Source: Salipaludibacillus aurantiacus
GTDB taxonomy: Bacteria > Bacillota > Bacilli > Bacillales > Salisediminibacteriaceae
Assembly (NCBI RefSeq): GCF_900111295.1
Contig: NZ_FOGT01000005.1
Span: 1 to 64,000 of the forward strand
Direction: 5' to 3'
Length of the DNA stretch: 64,000 bases
In this document: positions 28,504 to 38,408 of the stretch, one piece after another
Layout of the letters: the number at the start of each line of letters is the position of its first letter
Position numbering within the stretch: position 1 is the stretch's first letter
Translations under genes and position numbers: made by a program
The notes under the pieces: generated by a model
The model's input: the letters and a program-made list of their open reading frames with translations, nothing else
What the model was told of the DNA's origin: nothing
Database searches by the model: none

Positions 28504-28636
28504 AATTTCCGTGAATAAGCTTTTTAGAAGAATCAGTCATTACTAAAAGGGTCAGGATCTCTCTGAAATAACTTTCCCCCCGGTAACCGAGATTCTTCCT
28601 GAAAAAAGCATGACTTAATAAAGGGGGAATACATTC

Positions 28637-29029
28637 ATGGAAACAATGGGACGTCATATTATCGCAGAACTTTGGGGCTGCAATACAGATAAATTGAACA
28701 ATTTGGCCTTTATAGAGCAGTTATTTGTAAAAGCTGCTCTGCATGCAGGGGCAGAAATAAGGGAAGTGGCATTCCACAAATTCGCCCCGCAGGGAGTAAG
28801 CGGAGTAGTCATTATCAGCGAATCCCATCTCACTATCCACAGTTTTCCCGAGCACGGGTATGCCAGCATAGACGTTTATACATGCGGAGACCGGATTGAT
28901 CCGGCGAGTGCAGCAAATTATATTGCAGAAGCTTTAATGGCTGAAACGTCTGAAGTGGTTGAAGTGCCCCGGGGAATGGGACCTGTAAAGCTTAAGGAGA
29001 AAAACACGGCAGGAGCCGCTTCATCATAA
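28637..29029 (+). CDS. speD: S-adenosylmethionine decarboxylase proenzyme
   Basis: Makes decarboxylated SAM, the aminopropyl donor for spermidine. The 130-residue prokaryotic type 1B proenzyme cleaves itself between E62 and S63 in [14 protein letters not shown] to create the pyruvoyl group. [10 protein letters not shown] follows. The start METMGRH matches B. subtilis SpeH. A strong GGGGGA site precedes it, and it lies after gapB as in B. subtilis. Confidence 0.96.
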   Translation: METMGRHIIAELWGCNTDKLNNLAFIEQLFVKAALHAGAEIREVAFHKFAPQGVSGVVIISESHLTIHSFPEHGYASIDVYTCGDRIDPASAANYIAEALMAETSEVVEVPRGMGPVKLKEKNTAGAASS

Positions 29030-29037
29030 TGGTATAG

Positions 29038-29071
29038 AACGCTCTTTCCTTATAGGGACGGGCGTTTTTTC
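29038..29071 (+). terminator. speD terminator
   Basis: AACGC/GCGTT with further imperfect pairs (29038-29066), then TTTTTT. Confidence 0.75.
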
Positions 29072-29128
29072 TAATTGAACAATTATTAATTTACTGCTAT
29101 CCTTAATAGTAATGAGGTGGGATGATAT

Positions 29129-29533
29129 ATGGGATTTAAACAAACTTTAAAAAAAATATTCAGCACCAGCACCGAAACAAGCGAAAAACATTCTAATGAA
29201 GATTTACAAACCCATTATTATAAATCAATGAAAGATAAAACGATCCGTGAAGTGGAAACAATGCTAAGAAACCGCCAGGGCTTTGACGTCGCTTCTGTTT
29301 CTGAAGAGCATGGGGAAATTATAGTTCATGTAAAACATGGAAAAAAAGCATTTCTTGTGGCCACTGTCATTATGGTGAGACCTTTCCGAACAGCAGTAGA
29401 CTTTTCGGCATCCACTGAAACCATGCTTTTCAGTGATTTTGGATACAGCCGGAAACTAATCATTGAATTATATAAAGAATTAGATAAAAGACTGCAGTTT
29501 GTTGGGACAGGTTTAGGGGATGACCTCGTTTAA
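29129..29533 (+). CDS. Unrecognised cytosolic protein, 134 aa
   Basis: A good GAGGTGGGA site supports the start. The N-terminal 30 residues are polar and probably disordered (FSTSTETSEKHSNED); the rest looks like a compact alpha/beta domain with strands such as GEIIVHVKH and FLVATVIMVR. The stretch TAVDFSASTETMLFSDFG followed by a helix with KELDKRL faintly recalls DUF1499-type proteins, which I cannot verify. It lies between speD and nrdR. No membrane segment or Cys is present. Confidence 0.8.
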   Translation: MGFKQTLKKIFSTSTETSEKHSNEDLQTHYYKSMKDKTIREVETMLRNRQGFDVASVSEEHGEIIVHVKHGKKAFLVATVIMVRPFRTAVDFSASTETMLFSDFGYSRKLIIELYKELDKRLQFVGTGLGDDLV

Positions 29534-29637
29534 ACCTTCCGGCACTGTAATATCCTATATAACTTTTTTACTTATTTCAGGGCAGCCTGTTTCTATATAA
29601 CTCCCAGCCCTGAACGAGAGAATGGAGTGAATTCCTG

Positions 29638-30102
29638 ATGATATGTCCAAGCTGTCAGCACAATGGAACAAGGGTTTTGGATTCAAGGCCGAGTGATGAA
29701 GGCAGATCCATACGACGGCGGAGAGAATGCGACTCGTGCGGCTACCGTTTTACGACCTTTGAAAGAGTAGAAAAAACGCCTCTTATTGTCGTTAAAAAGG
29801 ACGGAACCCGTGAGGAATTCAGCCGGGAAAAATTGCTTAGGGGATTAATTCGGGCCTGTGAAAAGCGCCCTGTTCCGTTAGAAAAACTGGAAAACATTAC
29901 TGATGACGTTGAAAAGGAAATTCGCAACCAGGGGCTGGCAGAAGTGAGCAGTGACCATATAGGCGAAAAAGTTATGGAATCGCTGGCTGTAATAGATGAT
30001 GTGGCTTACGTCAGGTTTGCCTCTGTTTACCGGCAGTTTAAAGATATTAATGTATTTATAGATGAATTAAAAGAGCTTATAAATAGAGAAAATAATAATT
30101 AA
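29638..30102 (+). CDS. nrdR: Ribonucleotide reductase repressor NrdR
   Basis: A 154-residue ATP-cone repressor of ribonucleotide reductase genes. The zinc ribbon uses C3, C6, C31 and C34. The ATP-cone follows (residues 45-135) with [14 protein letters not shown]. The ATG at 29638 lies after GGAGTGA. It comes before dnaB-dnaI, its usual Bacillus position. Confidence 0.95.
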   Translation: MICPSCQHNGTRVLDSRPSDEGRSIRRRRECDSCGYRFTTFERVEKTPLIVVKKDGTREEFSREKLLRGLIRACEKRPVPLEKLENITDDVEKEIRNQGLAEVSSDHIGEKVMESLAVIDDVAYVRFASVYRQFKDINVFIDELKELINRENNN

Positions 30103-30144
30103 TAGAGATAAATGGAGCCTAGCTGCTCCATTTTTCTCTATTAA
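30099..30144 (+). terminator. Two-part hairpin after nrdR
   Basis: An outer stem TTAATAGAGA/TCTCTATTAA (30099-30108, 30135-30144) and an inner stem ATGGAGC/GCTCCAT (30112-30118, 30125-30131) with Ts directly after the inner stem. The outer arm includes the nrdR stop. It probably reduces read-through into dnaB. Confidence 0.7.
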
Positions 30145-30180
30145 TTATAAAGCAAGAAGGAAAGCTAAGGTGAAAAAAGG

Positions 30181-31596
30181 ATGCACTGGAAAGAAATTCT
30201 TCCATCGAACAGATATATTGCTTATATGTCTTATAACTGGAATACTTCAGACCATGAAGTATTAACGCTTCTATATCAGCCTTTAATCGGTTCGCTGGCA
30301 TACAGCCTTTATATGACTCTGTCTCTTGATGTCCAAAGACAGCCCTCAAAAAAGGTTGAAAGGACTCATAAAACACTCATGACATCTACCGGCCAGCACC
30401 TTGACCATATTTTTTCAGAAAGGAAAAAACTTGAGGCGATTGGGCTCTTGTCTGTTTACAGGGAAAAAATAGAAGGTGAATTTGTATATTACTATCATCT
30501 TCACCCTCCAATGGATGCTTCAGGTTTTTTTAATGATGATTTATTAAGTGTGTTCTTATACAACAAGCTGGGGAGTAAAGAACAGTACCGGGAGCTGCGA
30601 CAATACTTTTCTGTTGAAGAAGTCAATACAGGAGATCTGGAAAATGTCACCCAGGGATTCAATCAGGTTTTTACTTCCATTCATCCTTCGGAAATGAGGA
30701 GCACGACTCCCGATATGCTTGAAATGTTATCGTCTTCTTCTCCTTTGGCAGGTCGCAAAGCTTCGGATTCCCACTATAATTTTGCCGAAGATGGCTTTGA
30801 TTTTCAGCAGTTTATATCGTATTTACCTTCATTTATTCCTAAGGCGGAAATAGAGAACACGAAAAACCAGCGGTTAATTTACCAGCTCGCTTTCATGTAC
30901 AAACTGAAGCCTGAAGAAATGGCGCATTTAATTCAAGATGCGATGCTCCATTCTGAGAAACTGGATGCGGACCAGCTTAGAATTCAGGCCAAACGGCGTT
31001 ACAGGATGAATGAACAGGATGAACCACCTAGACTGGGACTGCGAATACAGCCGGAAGAACTTAAAAGCCAGGCTGGCCCTCCTCAGACACAAGAAGATAA
31101 AACCATTCAATATTTCGAGACTACCGCACCCATTGAATACTTGGAAGAGCTTAGCGACGGAGCAAGAGTTTATGAAGGAGATATTGATATCATTGAACGG
31201 CTTATATTTGAATATAAACTTTCACCAGGGGTAGTGAATGTTCTACTGGATTATATCTTTATGGTTAATGATAAGAAATTATCCAAAGCGTTAGCATTTA
31301 AAATTGCGGGACACTGGAAACGCAAAAAAATTAAAACTGTTAAAGAGGCAATGAGTTTAGCAAAAAAAGAAAACCAGAAACGGCAGACCTTCCAGGAAAA
31401 AGGGGACAGGCCCTCCTACCAAAAAAAGAGCAGCTCTTCAGCTCAGGTCAGAAAAGAACCTTTGCCTAAGTGGATGACGGATAATAACTGGAAGAAAGAA
31501 GAAGCAAGTGAACAGGAGCTTGAAAAAGCAAAGAAAGAAGCTGCCAAGTACAGGGAAATGTTAAGGAAAAAGAAGCAGCAAAAGGAGGAGTCGTAA
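30181..31596 (+). CDS. dnaB: Replication initiation and membrane attachment protein DnaB
   Basis: The Bacillus DnaB (not the helicase) helps load the replicative helicase at oriC with DnaD and DnaI. The 471-residue protein opens MHWKEILPSNRYIAYMS and has the DDBH1 and DDBH2 (DnaB_2) regions, the second at about 330-400 including IERLIFEYKLSPGVVNVLLDY. The C-terminus is Lys-rich. The start follows AAGGTGA. Its stop directly abuts the dnaI start. Confidence 0.94.
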   Translation: MHWKEILPSNRYIAYMSYNWNTSDHEVLTLLYQPLIGSLAYSLYMTLSLDVQRQPSKKVERTHKTLMTSTGQHLDHIFSERKKLEAIGLLSVYREKIEGEFVYYYHLHPPMDASGFFNDDLLSVFLYNKLGSKEQYRELRQYFSVEEVNTGDLENVTQGFNQVFTSIHPSEMRSTTPDMLEMLSSSSPLAGRKASDSHYNFAEDGFDFQQFISYLPSFIPKAEIENTKNQRLIYQLAFMYKLKPEEMAHLIQDAMLHSEKLDADQLRIQAKRRYRMNEQDEPPRLGLRIQPEELKSQAGPPQTQEDKTIQYFETTAPIEYLEELSDGARVYEGDIDIIERLIFEYKLSPGVVNVLLDYIFMVNDKKLSKALAFKIAGHWKRKKIKTVKEAMSLAKKENQKRQTFQEKGDRPSYQKKSSSSAQVRKEPLPKWMTDNNWKKEEASEQELEKAKKEAAKYREMLRKKKQQKEES

Positions 31597-32535
31597 ATGG
31601 ATTCCATCAAACAGTCGTTTCGCCAATTTTCAAATGAACGGTTTGAACAGCGGTTCGCAGAGATAAAACGTGAGGTACTGGATGACAGGCACGTAAGGTC
31701 TTTTTTAAATTCCAATCCGGGACTCACAAAAGAACAGACGGAAAATGGTATTAATGAATTGTACCAGTATAAAGAACAGTGGAAAAACTGTGATTATTGT
31801 CCGGGCCTGGACGAATGCCCTAACCTGATGAGCGGTTATCAGCCTGTGCCAGCTCTGTACAGGGGCGAAATTCAACTGGAATATAAGCCATGTCTGTTAA
31901 AGAAAAAAGAAGATGAGAGAAGAAGGCAAGCTTCCTTCGTTCAAAGTTTGTATATCCCTAAAGAAATGACAGAGGTGACGTTCGACGATTTTCATGAAGA
32001 CAACCCGTCAAGAATTGAAGCTTGCACGAAGGCTATGGCTTTTTGCGCTGATGTCAATCCCGGTGAAGATGGGCAGGGCCTTTACATTCACGGACCCTTC
32101 GGAGTAGGGAAATCATTTCTGGTAGGTGCCATCGCCAACTATTTAGCAGAAGCTGAAACCTCTACAATGATTGTTTACGCTCCAGATTTCTTCCGGGAAC
32201 TGAAAAATGGCATCTCAGACGGTTCTTATCAGGATAAGCTTAACTTAGTCAAGCAGGCTCAAGTGTTAATTCTGGATGATATCGGAGCTGAGACAATGTC
32301 AAACTGGATCAGAGATGATATATTAGGAGCGTTACTTCAATTTCGGATGATGGAAAAACTACCGACAATATTTACTTCGAATTTTAATTTAGATGAGCTT
32401 GAAATCCACCTGTCTTCGACTCAACGAGGAGGAGTAGAAAGAGTGGATCAGTTAAAAGCAAAGCGTATACTTGAAAGAATACGCCATCTGAATAAAGTAA
32501 TAGACATGAAGGGTGAAAATAAACGGGAAAAATAA
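31597..32535 (+). CDS. dnaI: Helicase loader DnaI
   Basis: An AAA+ loader for the replicative helicase DnaC. The 312-residue protein has an N-terminal helicase-binding domain with a Cys cluster (C65, C68, C74, C99) and an AAA+ domain with Walker A GPFGVGKS (166-173) and Walker B VLILDDIGAE. AAAGGAGGAG lies in the end of dnaB and the ATG follows the dnaB stop with no gap, so the two are coupled. Confidence 0.95.
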   Translation: MDSIKQSFRQFSNERFEQRFAEIKREVLDDRHVRSFLNSNPGLTKEQTENGINELYQYKEQWKNCDYCPGLDECPNLMSGYQPVPALYRGEIQLEYKPCLLKKKEDERRRQASFVQSLYIPKEMTEVTFDDFHEDNPSRIEACTKAMAFCADVNPGEDGQGLYIHGPFGVGKSFLVGAIANYLAEAETSTMIVYAPDFFRELKNGISDGSYQDKLNLVKQAQVLILDDIGAETMSNWIRDDILGALLQFRMMEKLPTIFTSNFNLDELEIHLSSTQRGGVERVDQLKAKRILERIRHLNKVIDMKGENKREK

Positions 32536-32631
32536 GAATATATTCAGTAAAGGGATATATTAAACGAAAATGATAAAAATGTGTTACCATATAGGGAGAA
32601 AGTTAGCATTTGGGAATGGGGGAAAACACCA

Positions 32632-33738
32632 ATGAGTATTGATCATATTCTTGAACGGGCAAGAAACGGCGAACGGATCTCAGTGGACGATGCAATAGAA
32701 CTTTATAAAAGCGACGAAGTAGAAAAAATGGGTGAAGTTGCTAATGAAATGATGAAAAAATGGCATCCTGAACCGGAAACTACGTTTGTTATCGGCAGAA
32801 ATGTGAACTACACAAACTTATGTGATACATATTGCCGCTTTTGCGCTTTTTACCGTCCTCCTAACGCAAAAGACGGATATGTGCTCGATAATGAAGAAAT
32901 TTTTAAAAAGATCCAGGAAACAATTGATGTAAACGGCACAGAAATTTTAATGCAGGGAGGGACGAACCCGAATCTCCCTTTCAGCTATTATACGGATCTT
33001 CTTAAGGAGATTAAAAAGCGTTTTAATATTACGATGCATTCTTTCTCACCGGCTGAAATTTATAAAATGGTTGAAGTGTCCGGTCTGTCTTTAGATGAAG
33101 TTCTGGCTCAGCTGCATGAAGCAGGGCTTGATTCTGTACCTGGGGGCGGCGCTGAGATTTTGGATAATCGCACACGGAGACGGATCAGCCGTCTGAAAGG
33201 GACCTGGGAGGAATGGATTGACTGCATGAAAGCGGTCAGGAAAGCAGGGATGCACGGAACGGCGACAATGGTCATCGGCTTTGGGGAAACTTACGAAGAA
33301 CGGGCGCTTCATTTACAGCGTGTCCGGGATGCACAAGATGATGCAGATTGTTTTCTCGCCTTTATTTCCTGGACCTTCCAGCCGGAAAATACGAACATGA
33401 AAGGTGAAAAAGTGACTCCTAGAGACTACTTGAAAAACCTGGCTATCTCCCGTATTTTCCTTGATAATATCGCAAATTTCCAGTCTTCGTGGGTGACGAT
33501 GGGGCCTGAAACAGGGAAGACTTCTCTTTCCTACGGCTGTAATGATTTCGGAAGCACGATGATGGAAGAAAATGTAGTTTCAGCTGCCGGGGCGACATAT
33601 AAAGTTGATACTAATTTAATTATCCGTTTGATTCGTGAAGCAGGCAAAACTCCTGTCCAGCGTGATACTAAGTATAATCATCTTCGTGTCTTTAAAGACG
33701 GCGAAGTAGCTGAAAATGATTTTGTGATGCAAAATTAA
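32632..33738 (+). CDS. mqnC: Cyclic dehypoxanthinyl futalosine synthase
   Basis: A radical SAM enzyme of the futalosine route to menaquinone. The 368-residue protein has the cluster motif C-x3-C-x2-C in NLCDTYCRFCAFYR; the FCAFYR form separates MqnC from MqnE (FCAFS). Other family stretches are MQGGTNPNLPF and GLDSVPGGGAEIL. The ATG at 32632 follows GGGGGA; the earlier in-frame ATG at 32581 has no site. It lies between dnaI and ytxC, which are adjacent in B. subtilis, where menaquinone is made by the classical Men route. Confidence 0.93.
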   Translation: MSIDHILERARNGERISVDDAIELYKSDEVEKMGEVANEMMKKWHPEPETTFVIGRNVNYTNLCDTYCRFCAFYRPPNAKDGYVLDNEEIFKKIQETIDVNGTEILMQGGTNPNLPFSYYTDLLKEIKKRFNITMHSFSPAEIYKMVEVSGLSLDEVLAQLHEAGLDSVPGGGAEILDNRTRRRISRLKGTWEEWIDCMKAVRKAGMHGTATMVIGFGETYEERALHLQRVRDAQDDADCFLAFISWTFQPENTNMKGEKVTPRDYLKNLAISRIFLDNIANFQSSWVTMGPETGKTSLSYGCNDFGSTMMEENVVSAAGATYKVDTNLIIRLIREAGKTPVQRDTKYNHLRVFKDGEVAENDFVMQN

Positions 33739-33750
33739 TATAATTACCAT

Positions 33751-33782
33751 CCATGCCTCTCGTACAGAGGCATGGATTTTTT
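33751..33782 (+). terminator. mqnC terminator
   Basis: Perfect 10-bp stem CCATGCCTCT/AGAGGCATGG, then ATTTTTT. Confidence 0.92.
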
Positions 33783-33913
33783 ACTTTGTGAAACTTCAAA
33801 TCATATTTAACGAGCCTTTCCATATATATGTACTAGTGTGAAGAGTTGAAATTCAGCTGGGTAAAAGCCGCTTAGACCCTCAACTCGAAATGGACGATTG
33901 GGAGGGGCTGCTG

Positions 33914-34813
33914 TTGTTAACTATTGATTATAAGGATTCACGAATAGGTGAGGCCTTTTACAAGCAAACGAATGAATCTTTATTAACGCTGCTGAAACAT
34001 GATTATGGCAAGGTAGCAGTTGATCTTAAAAAGAAAGATAACAGAACAATTTTATTAATGGATGGGTTGGAATCTTTAACTTCAGATCAGAAACAGGGTA
34101 TTATTAGTGTTTTCACGAACGTGACAGTAGCAAATTATTTCACTAAATGGATGAGAGAATGGCTTCAGGAAGCTTTTTATTATGAAGATGAAACAGAGAT
34201 ACAGGCGATAATTCAGACTGCGAAAAATATATCTCTGCCTTCACCAATGGAGAAACAAAGGTATTATTCATTTGATTTTTTAGGGTGGCAACGCGAAATT
34301 TATTATAAACTTGCGCCGTTTGTTGAGAACCATGTGTCTTTCTCGTTTGATTCTTTTCTATATTTCCGTTTAAAACCTGTCAGGGAAAAACTCCTTTATT
34401 TAGCCGAAGATGCTATTGATGAGTACAAAATGGAACTTGATTACCAGCTGATGCTTAACCGATGCAGGGATCTGCTGAGAAAACAGGCTCCCCGTGTACG
34501 TGTGGTCTACGTTTATTTGAAAGATAAGATAGAATTTATGGATGAAAAAAGAAAAAAAATTTCAATTAAGCAAATTTATCAATGGCTTGAAACAGTCACA
34601 ACTTTTGAAAGGTCTCTCCCTGTTCATGAGAGAATTATCGGCCCGCTTGTAAGCATGGCACCTGAAAAAATAGTTGTTGATTCTGCAAACTGTGATGATG
34701 ATTTATACCATACGCTCAAAAATATATTTGAAGAACGAATCGTGCTGGCTGATTTGCAGAATAATTGGCAGGCCTGTGCGCCGATAAAAGACTCTTCTTC
34801 TTTTCCGTCTTGA
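33914..34813 (+). CDS. ytxC: Putative sporulation protein YtxC
   Basis: A 299-residue soluble protein of the YtxC family, recognised by its position before thrS and by stretches such as SFDSFLYFRLKPVREKL and DEYKMELDYQLMLN. I chose the TTG at 33914 because GGAGGGG lies 7 nt upstream; the ATG at 33890 has no site. An imperfect inverted repeat GAGTTGA/TCAACTC (33843-33849, 33880-33886) lies in the leader. The function is unknown; the family is limited to endospore formers. Confidence 0.85.
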   Translation: MLTIDYKDSRIGEAFYKQTNESLLTLLKHDYGKVAVDLKKKDNRTILLMDGLESLTSDQKQGIISVFTNVTVANYFTKWMREWLQEAFYYEDETEIQAIIQTAKNISLPSPMEKQRYYSFDFLGWQREIYYKLAPFVENHVSFSFDSFLYFRLKPVREKLLYLAEDAIDEYKMELDYQLMLNRCRDLLRKQAPRVRVVYVYLKDKIEFMDEKRKKISIKQIYQWLETVTTFERSLPVHERIIGPLVSMAPEKIVVDSANCDDDLYHTLKNIFEERIVLADLQNNWQACAPIKDSSSFPS

Positions 34814-34838
34814 TTTTATTAAAAGACATGCTTATAAT
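34810..34838 (+). promoter_or_regulatory. thrS promoter
   Basis: TTGATT (34810-34815), a 17-nt spacer and TATAAT (34833-34838). The -35 overlaps the end of ytxC. Confidence 0.75.
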
Positions 34839-34849
34839 ACTATCCATAA

Positions 34850-35112
34850 GCAAGTTAACATCAAGGCTATGAAGAGGACAAAAATGATGCCGACCTGCCG
34901 CACCAGAGAGGGAAACCATGGCTGGAAGTTTCCTGTGAGCAACGCATGATTTACCACCTCAGAGCTTCAATGTGGAACGGAAATTATCTGAGTATACATT
35001 GACGGTCTCCCCGTTACGGAAACAAATGAAGCTGGATGGCTTTAAGCATTCAGGAAATAGGGTGGAACCACGGTCTCACACTCGTCCCTTGATTGAGGGA
35101 CGGGTGTTTTTT
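34850..35112 (+). promoter_or_regulatory. T-box leader of thrS (Thr)
   Basis: It shows the AGAGAGGGAAACC stem I region, a likely ACC threonine specifier at 34953-34955, the T-box AGGGTGGAACCACG (about 35059-35072), and a terminator with arms 35079-35088 and 35097-35106 followed by TTTTTT. Uncharged tRNA-Thr would favour the antiterminator and thrS expression. Confidence 0.92.
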
Positions 35113-35242
35113 ATTGTTCTTTAAGAAAGTTTAAGGTGAAAGAAATTCTGAGGCTTCCGCGAGCAGCTGCGGTAAGTGACGTTTTTCTCAATTCTATTCA
35201 TTCTGTTTCTCAGAACTTAAAATAATAAAGGAGTGTTAACTG

Positions 35243-37192
35243 ATGGCAGAATTAAAAGAAAAAGTGACCCTTACTTTTCCTGATGGAGCAAAAAAGGAAT
35301 TTGATGAAGGAGTCACTACAGAGGAAATAGCTGCCTCTATTTCCCCGGGATTAAAAAAGAATGCCCTTGCAGGCAAATTGAATGGAGAGCCTGTCGATTT
35401 CAGACAGCCTATTACTAAAGACGCGCAGATTGAAATAATTACTTACAATTCAGATGAAGGACTGGACATTTTAAGGCACAGTACAGCCCACTTAATGGCA
35501 CAGGCGGTTAAACGCCTTTACGGAAATGTGAAGTTAGGCGTCGGCCCTGTCATAGAAGAAGGGTTTTATTATGATATTGATATGGAGGAGACGTTAACCC
35601 CTGAAGACCTCCCTAAAATTGAGAAAGAAATGAAACGCATTATCGATGAAAACCTGGAAATAAAGCGTGTAGAAGTAACTCGTGAAGAGGCTGTGGCCCG
35701 GTATAAGGAAATTGGCGACGAATTAAAACTTGAGCTGCTGGAAGACATTCCCGAAGGCGAAACAATCAGCGTATATGAACAAGGTGAATTTTTTGACCTT
35801 TGCAGGGGTGTCCACGTGCCCTCTACCAGCAAGCTGAAGAAATTTAAGCTTATGCAGATTAATGGAGCCTACTGGCGCGGTGACAGTAATAATAAGATGC
35901 TGCAGCGTATTTATGGCACGGCTTTTCCTAAACAGTCGCAAGTAGACGATTATTTAAAACTGCTTGAAGAACGAAAAGAACGGGATCACCGGAAACTGGG
36001 GAAAGAACTCGGTATCTTTACAGTTAACCAGAAAGTCGGGCAAGGGCTGCCGCTTTGGCTGCCAAAAGGAGCTACTATACGCAGGACGATCGAACGTTAT
36101 ATTGTAGATATTGAAGAACGTCTCGGCTACGACCACGTGTATACACCGGTACTGGGAAGTGTAGATCTTTATAAAACTTCCGGACACTGGGACCATTATC
36201 AGGACGATATGTTTCCTGTACTGGAAATGGATAATGAAGATCTCGTCCTGCGGCCGATGAACTGCCCGCACCATATGATGATCTATAAAAATCAGAAACA
36301 CAGCTACCGTAACTTGCCGCTGCGAATAGCGGAACTAGGAACTATGCATCGCCATGAAATGTCAGGAGCACTTGCCGGCCTCCAGCGGGTGCGGGCAATG
36401 ACGTTAAATGACGCCCATATTTTCTGCCGTCCAGACCAGCTTAAAGCAGAATTTATTCGGGTGGTTGAATTAATCCAGGCAGTGTATAAAGACTTTGGAA
36501 TAAATGATTATTATTTCCGTCTTTCTAACCGTGATCCTGAAGATAAAGAAAAGTATGTGGATAATGATGAGATGTGGGTAAAAGCCCAGGATATGCTTAA
36601 GGAAGCAGTCGATGAGATGGGAGTAGACTATATTGAAGCTGAAGGAGAGGCAGCGTTTTACGGACCTAAGCTTGATGTTCAGGTTAAAACAGCTCTGGGT
36701 AAAGATGAAACGTTATCAACTGTTCAGCTGGACTTCCACCTGCCTAACCGTTTTGATCTCACTTATACAGGTGAAGACGGAAAAGATCACCGCCCTGTAG
36801 TTATTCACCGGGGTGTCGTCTCCACGATGGAGCGTTTTGTCGCTTTTCTAATTGAAGAATATAAAGGTGCTTTCCCTACATGGCTTGCCCCTGTACAGGT
36901 ACAAGCTATTCCGGTAAGTGATGTGCATATGGATTACGTAAGAAAAGTGGAAGACGAGTTAAAGAAAGAAGGTATTCGGGTCCACGTAGATGTACGGGAG
37001 GAAAAACTCGGCTATAAAATCCGGGAGGCCCAAATGCAGAAAATTCCTTACCTGCTCGTCCTCGGAGACAAAGAAATTGAGGCTGAAGCTGTTAACGTCC
37101 GCCGCTACGGTCAAAAAGAAACAGAAGAAGTCGGTCTTGCACAGTTTGTTAAACAAATAAAAGAAGAAATAACCAGTTACAGCCAGTCGTAA
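35243..37192 (+). CDS. thrS: Threonyl-tRNA synthetase
   Basis: Charges tRNA-Thr. The 649-residue class II enzyme has the TGS domain (1-62), the editing/SAD domain with [12 protein letters not shown], the catalytic core with zinc-binding [10 protein letters not shown] and [10 protein letters not shown], and the anticodon-binding domain (about 540-640). The start follows AAAGGAG. It is controlled by the T-box leader; a 130-nt untranslated stretch follows the leader terminator. Confidence 0.97.
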   Translation: MAELKEKVTLTFPDGAKKEFDEGVTTEEIAASISPGLKKNALAGKLNGEPVDFRQPITKDAQIEIITYNSDEGLDILRHSTAHLMAQAVKRLYGNVKLGVGPVIEEGFYYDIDMEETLTPEDLPKIEKEMKRIIDENLEIKRVEVTREEAVARYKEIGDELKLELLEDIPEGETISVYEQGEFFDLCRGVHVPSTSKLKKFKLMQINGAYWRGDSNNKMLQRIYGTAFPKQSQVDDYLKLLEERKERDHRKLGKELGIFTVNQKVGQGLPLWLPKGATIRRTIERYIVDIEERLGYDHVYTPVLGSVDLYKTSGHWDHYQDDMFPVLEMDNEDLVLRPMNCPHHMMIYKNQKHSYRNLPLRIAELGTMHRHEMSGALAGLQRVRAMTLNDAHIFCRPDQLKAEFIRVVELIQAVYKDFGINDYYFRLSNRDPEDKEKYVDNDEMWVKAQDMLKEAVDEMGVDYIEAEGEAAFYGPKLDVQVKTALGKDETLSTVQLDFHLPNRFDLTYTGEDGKDHRPVVIHRGVVSTMERFVAFLIEEYKGAFPTWLAPVQVQAIPVSDVHMDYVRKVEDELKKEGIRVHVDVREEKLGYKIREAQMQKIPYLLVLGDKEIEAEAVNVRRYGQKETEEVGLAQFVKQIKEEITSYSQS

Positions 37193-37296
37193 AACATTAA
37201 ACGAAAGCTTTTTTAGATTCTTTAAGAAGACCAGGGGCTTTTTTTCAGCAAATCAGCCAAGTTAAATAAAATTTAAAAGTGAAACCACATCAGTGT

Positions 37297-37325
37297 TTGA
37301 CATGGCTGATCCCCTGTGGTACATT
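37297..37325 (+). promoter_or_regulatory. infC operon promoter
   Basis: TTGACA (37297-37302), a 17-nt spacer and TACATT (37320-37325). Confidence 0.75.
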
Positions 37326-37331
37326 ATTCAA

Positions 37332-37552
37332 GTGAACAAAATACAGGAAACAAAGCAAGAAGAAGCGCCCGCTTCTCACCTGATTGGCAATTGGGCTGAC
37401 AGGTTACGAATTATTTTCGGAGACATATGTCGAAGTGTGGGCGCATTAAGCACCCACGCTTTTTTGTATTATCTTTTGTTTCATTAAACCAGATGAAACA
37501 TGAAAGAGGAATATCTTGCTTTGATCCGCAATTATTATGGAGGTGGCTCAAT
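37332..37552 (+). promoter_or_regulatory. L20 leader of infC-rpmI-rplT
   Basis: A long structured leader before infC with the GAAGCGCCCGCTTCTCACC segment and a terminator at 37435-37467 (GTGTGGGCGC pairing with GCACCCACGC, then Ts). This layout matches the autoregulatory L20 leader of Bacillus, in which excess L20 causes premature termination. Confidence 0.82.
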
Positions 37553-38068
37553 ATTAGTAAGGATATGTTCGTTAACGAAAACATTCGCGCCCGTGAAGTA
37601 AGGCTGATTGGCGCTAATGGAGATCAAATTGGTGTTAAGTCAAAACAGGAAGCTCTTGATATGGCTAAAAACGCAGAGTTGGATTTAGTTATGGTTGCAC
37701 CAAATGCGAAACCGCCCGTCTGCCGGATTATGGATTACGGGAAATATCGTTTCGAGCAACAAAAGAAAGAAAAAGAGGCCCGTAAAAAGCAGAAAATTAT
37801 CAATGTGAAAGAAGTACGCTTAAGCCCGAATATTGAAGAGCATGATTTCAATACGAAACTTCGTAACGCCCGTAAATTCCTGACAAAGGGAGATAAAGTG
37901 AAAGCGGCAATCCGTTTCCGGGGCCGTGCGATCACTCACTCTGAGCTTGGGCGGGATGTGCTCATGAAATTAGCAAAAGAGTGCGAAGATATCTCAACCA
38001 TTGAATCAAAGCCGAAGATGGAAGGGCGCAGCATGTTCCTTATTCTCGCCCCTACGGCTGAAAAGTAA
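37553..38068 (+). CDS. infC: Translation initiation factor IF-3 (AUU start)
   Basis: Prevents subunit joining and checks start-codon pairing. The 171-residue protein begins [19 protein letters not shown], where the first codon is ATT at 37553, preceded by GGAGGT at 8 nt. No ATG, GTG or TTG fits this site; the next ATG (37565) would cut into the conserved N-terminus. The rare start is a hallmark of infC and allows IF-3 to repress itself. The domains are the N-terminal one with [16 protein letters not shown] and the C-terminal one with VKEVRLSP and [13 protein letters not shown]. Confidence 0.95.
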   Translation: MSKDMFVNENIRAREVRLIGANGDQIGVKSKQEALDMAKNAELDLVMVAPNAKPPVCRIMDYGKYRFEQQKKEKEARKKQKIINVKEVRLSPNIEEHDFNTKLRNARKFLTKGDKVKAAIRFRGRAITHSELGRDVLMKLAKECEDISTIESKPKMEGRSMFLILAPTAEK

Positions 38069-38168
38069 ACCGTTTGACCGCTGATCTCGTTTGATTGGCA
38101 GCAAGACAACAACCGACCGTAAATTCACCCGACAACAACAACGATTACCCGGACAGGAGGAATTTAGA

Positions 38169-38360
38169 ATGCCTAAAATGAAAACCCACAGTGGGGCATC
38201 CAAACGTTTTAAAAAGACTGGTACTGGTAAACTGAAGCGCGGACATGCGTTTACAAGCCACTTGGCTGCTAACAAATCCCAGAAACAAAAGCGTAAGCTT
38301 CGTAAATCAGGGATCGTCAGCAAAGGTGACCAGAAGCGTATCGGAGAAATGGTTAAATAA
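38169..38360 (+). CDS. rpmI: 50S ribosomal protein L35
   Basis: A 63-residue basic ribosomal protein starting [20 protein letters not shown], typical of bL35. The start at 38169 follows AGGAGGAA; the upstream frame is spurious. It lies between infC and rplT. Confidence 0.97.
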   Translation: MPKMKTHSGASKRFKKTGTGKLKRGHAFTSHLAANKSQKQKRKLRKSGIVSKGDQKRIGEMVK

Positions 38361-38408
38361 CACTGAAATTTAAACTACGTAGATTTTACTTATAAAGGAG
38401 GGATTACG

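Noticed and set aside
37293-37487. 64-codon frame before infC
   Set aside because: It covers the promoter, L20 leader and terminator and has no ribosome binding site.
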